A stretch of 5,463 nt of DNA, from assembly GCA_028292785.1 (NCBI GenBank), contig JAQGLQ010000433.1, forward strand, positions 1 to 5,463. The letters run 5' to 3'. Source of the DNA: Noviherbaspirillum sp. Lineage in GTDB: Bacteria > Pseudomonadota > Gammaproteobacteria > Burkholderiales > Burkholderiaceae. Numbering within the stretch: the stretch's first letter is position 1; every line of letters begins with the position of its first letter. A program made the position numbers and the translations under genes. This document shows, one piece after another, positions 5,369 to 5,463 of the stretch. The notes under the pieces were generated by a model. It had not been told where the DNA came from, ran no database searches, and saw only the letters and a program-made list of their open reading frames with translations.

Positions 5369-5463
5369 ATCAGTCCTGTTTTGGTGAAGCCATTTGAATC
5401 ATTGAAACGTGTGAGCCCGCGATCTCTTAATAATATTTTTAATGCGAATTTAAATATTCGGTG

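Larger units (their letters stand above)
4931..5463. other. Long non-coding region upstream of livK
   Basis: These 533 bases hold no convincing gene. Short open frames on either strand (plus 4940-5125; minus 5206-5006) start with GTG or TTG, lack ribosome sites and show no family content. The region contains a 7-bp dyad (4974-4996), a 6-bp hairpin (5010-5029), a nested structure (5043-5116), a cluster of ATTCG repeats (5271-5291), a 41-nt stem-loop (5328-5368) and an AT-rich end (5425-5460). The livK promoter should lie here, but I could not find a leftward -35/-10 pair or a sigma-54 site good enough to call. At the far right a plus-strand frame from ATG 5312 is open to the window end, but GGGAG is only one base from that ATG. 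Confidence 0.6.

Noticed and set aside
5402..5431. Rightward promoter TTGAAA-N18-CTTAAT
   Set aside because: The -10 hexamer lacks the most conserved first two bases and the downstream gene is unproven; too weak to call.
5323..5463. Minus-strand frame open from the window edge to a TAG, considered as the end of an upstream gene
   Set aside because: Its codons in the AT-rich part (AGA, ATA, TTA) differ strongly from the GC-rich operon and the translation resembles no family; likely a chance open frame.

Overview
The window carries one leftward (minus-strand) operon from a GC-rich bacterium. The protein sequences and the LivKHMGF arrangement look most like Betaproteobacteria of the order Burkholderiales. 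That placement is inference from family resemblance; no rRNA or other marker gene is present.

In transcription order (high to low coordinates) the genes are: livK, a periplasmic substrate-binding protein (4930-3761); livH and livM, two membrane permeases (3732-2812 and 2819-1839); livG and livF, two ATPases (1842-1087 and 1090-380); and, after a 76-nt gap, the first 101 codons of a nitrile hydratase beta-subunit-like protein (303-1), cut by the window edge. livH/livM overlap by 8 nt, and livM/livG and livG/livF each overlap by ATGA, so the transporter is a tightly coupled unit. The first five genes form a complete hydrophobic-amino-acid-type (HAAT) ABC importer. The hydratase-like gene on the same strand suggests the importer brings in a nitrile, amide, thiocyanate-like or aromatic compound rather than leucine; this is inference from context.

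The right-hand 533 bases (4931-5463), upstream of livK, hold no convincing gene. They contain several inverted repeats, some able to form alternative structures in a livK leader RNA, and end in an AT-rich stretch. No strong sigma-70 or sigma-54 promoter was found by eye.

The most unusual feature is a perfect 16-bp inverted repeat with a 3-nt loop (1765-1799) lying wholly inside the livG coding sequence, where it encodes ordinary conserved family residues. Other points of interest are a five-codon mini-ORF overlapping the livH start, a lysine in the LivF switch position, and the linkage of the importer to a nitrile hydratase/thiocyanate hydrolase-like subunit.
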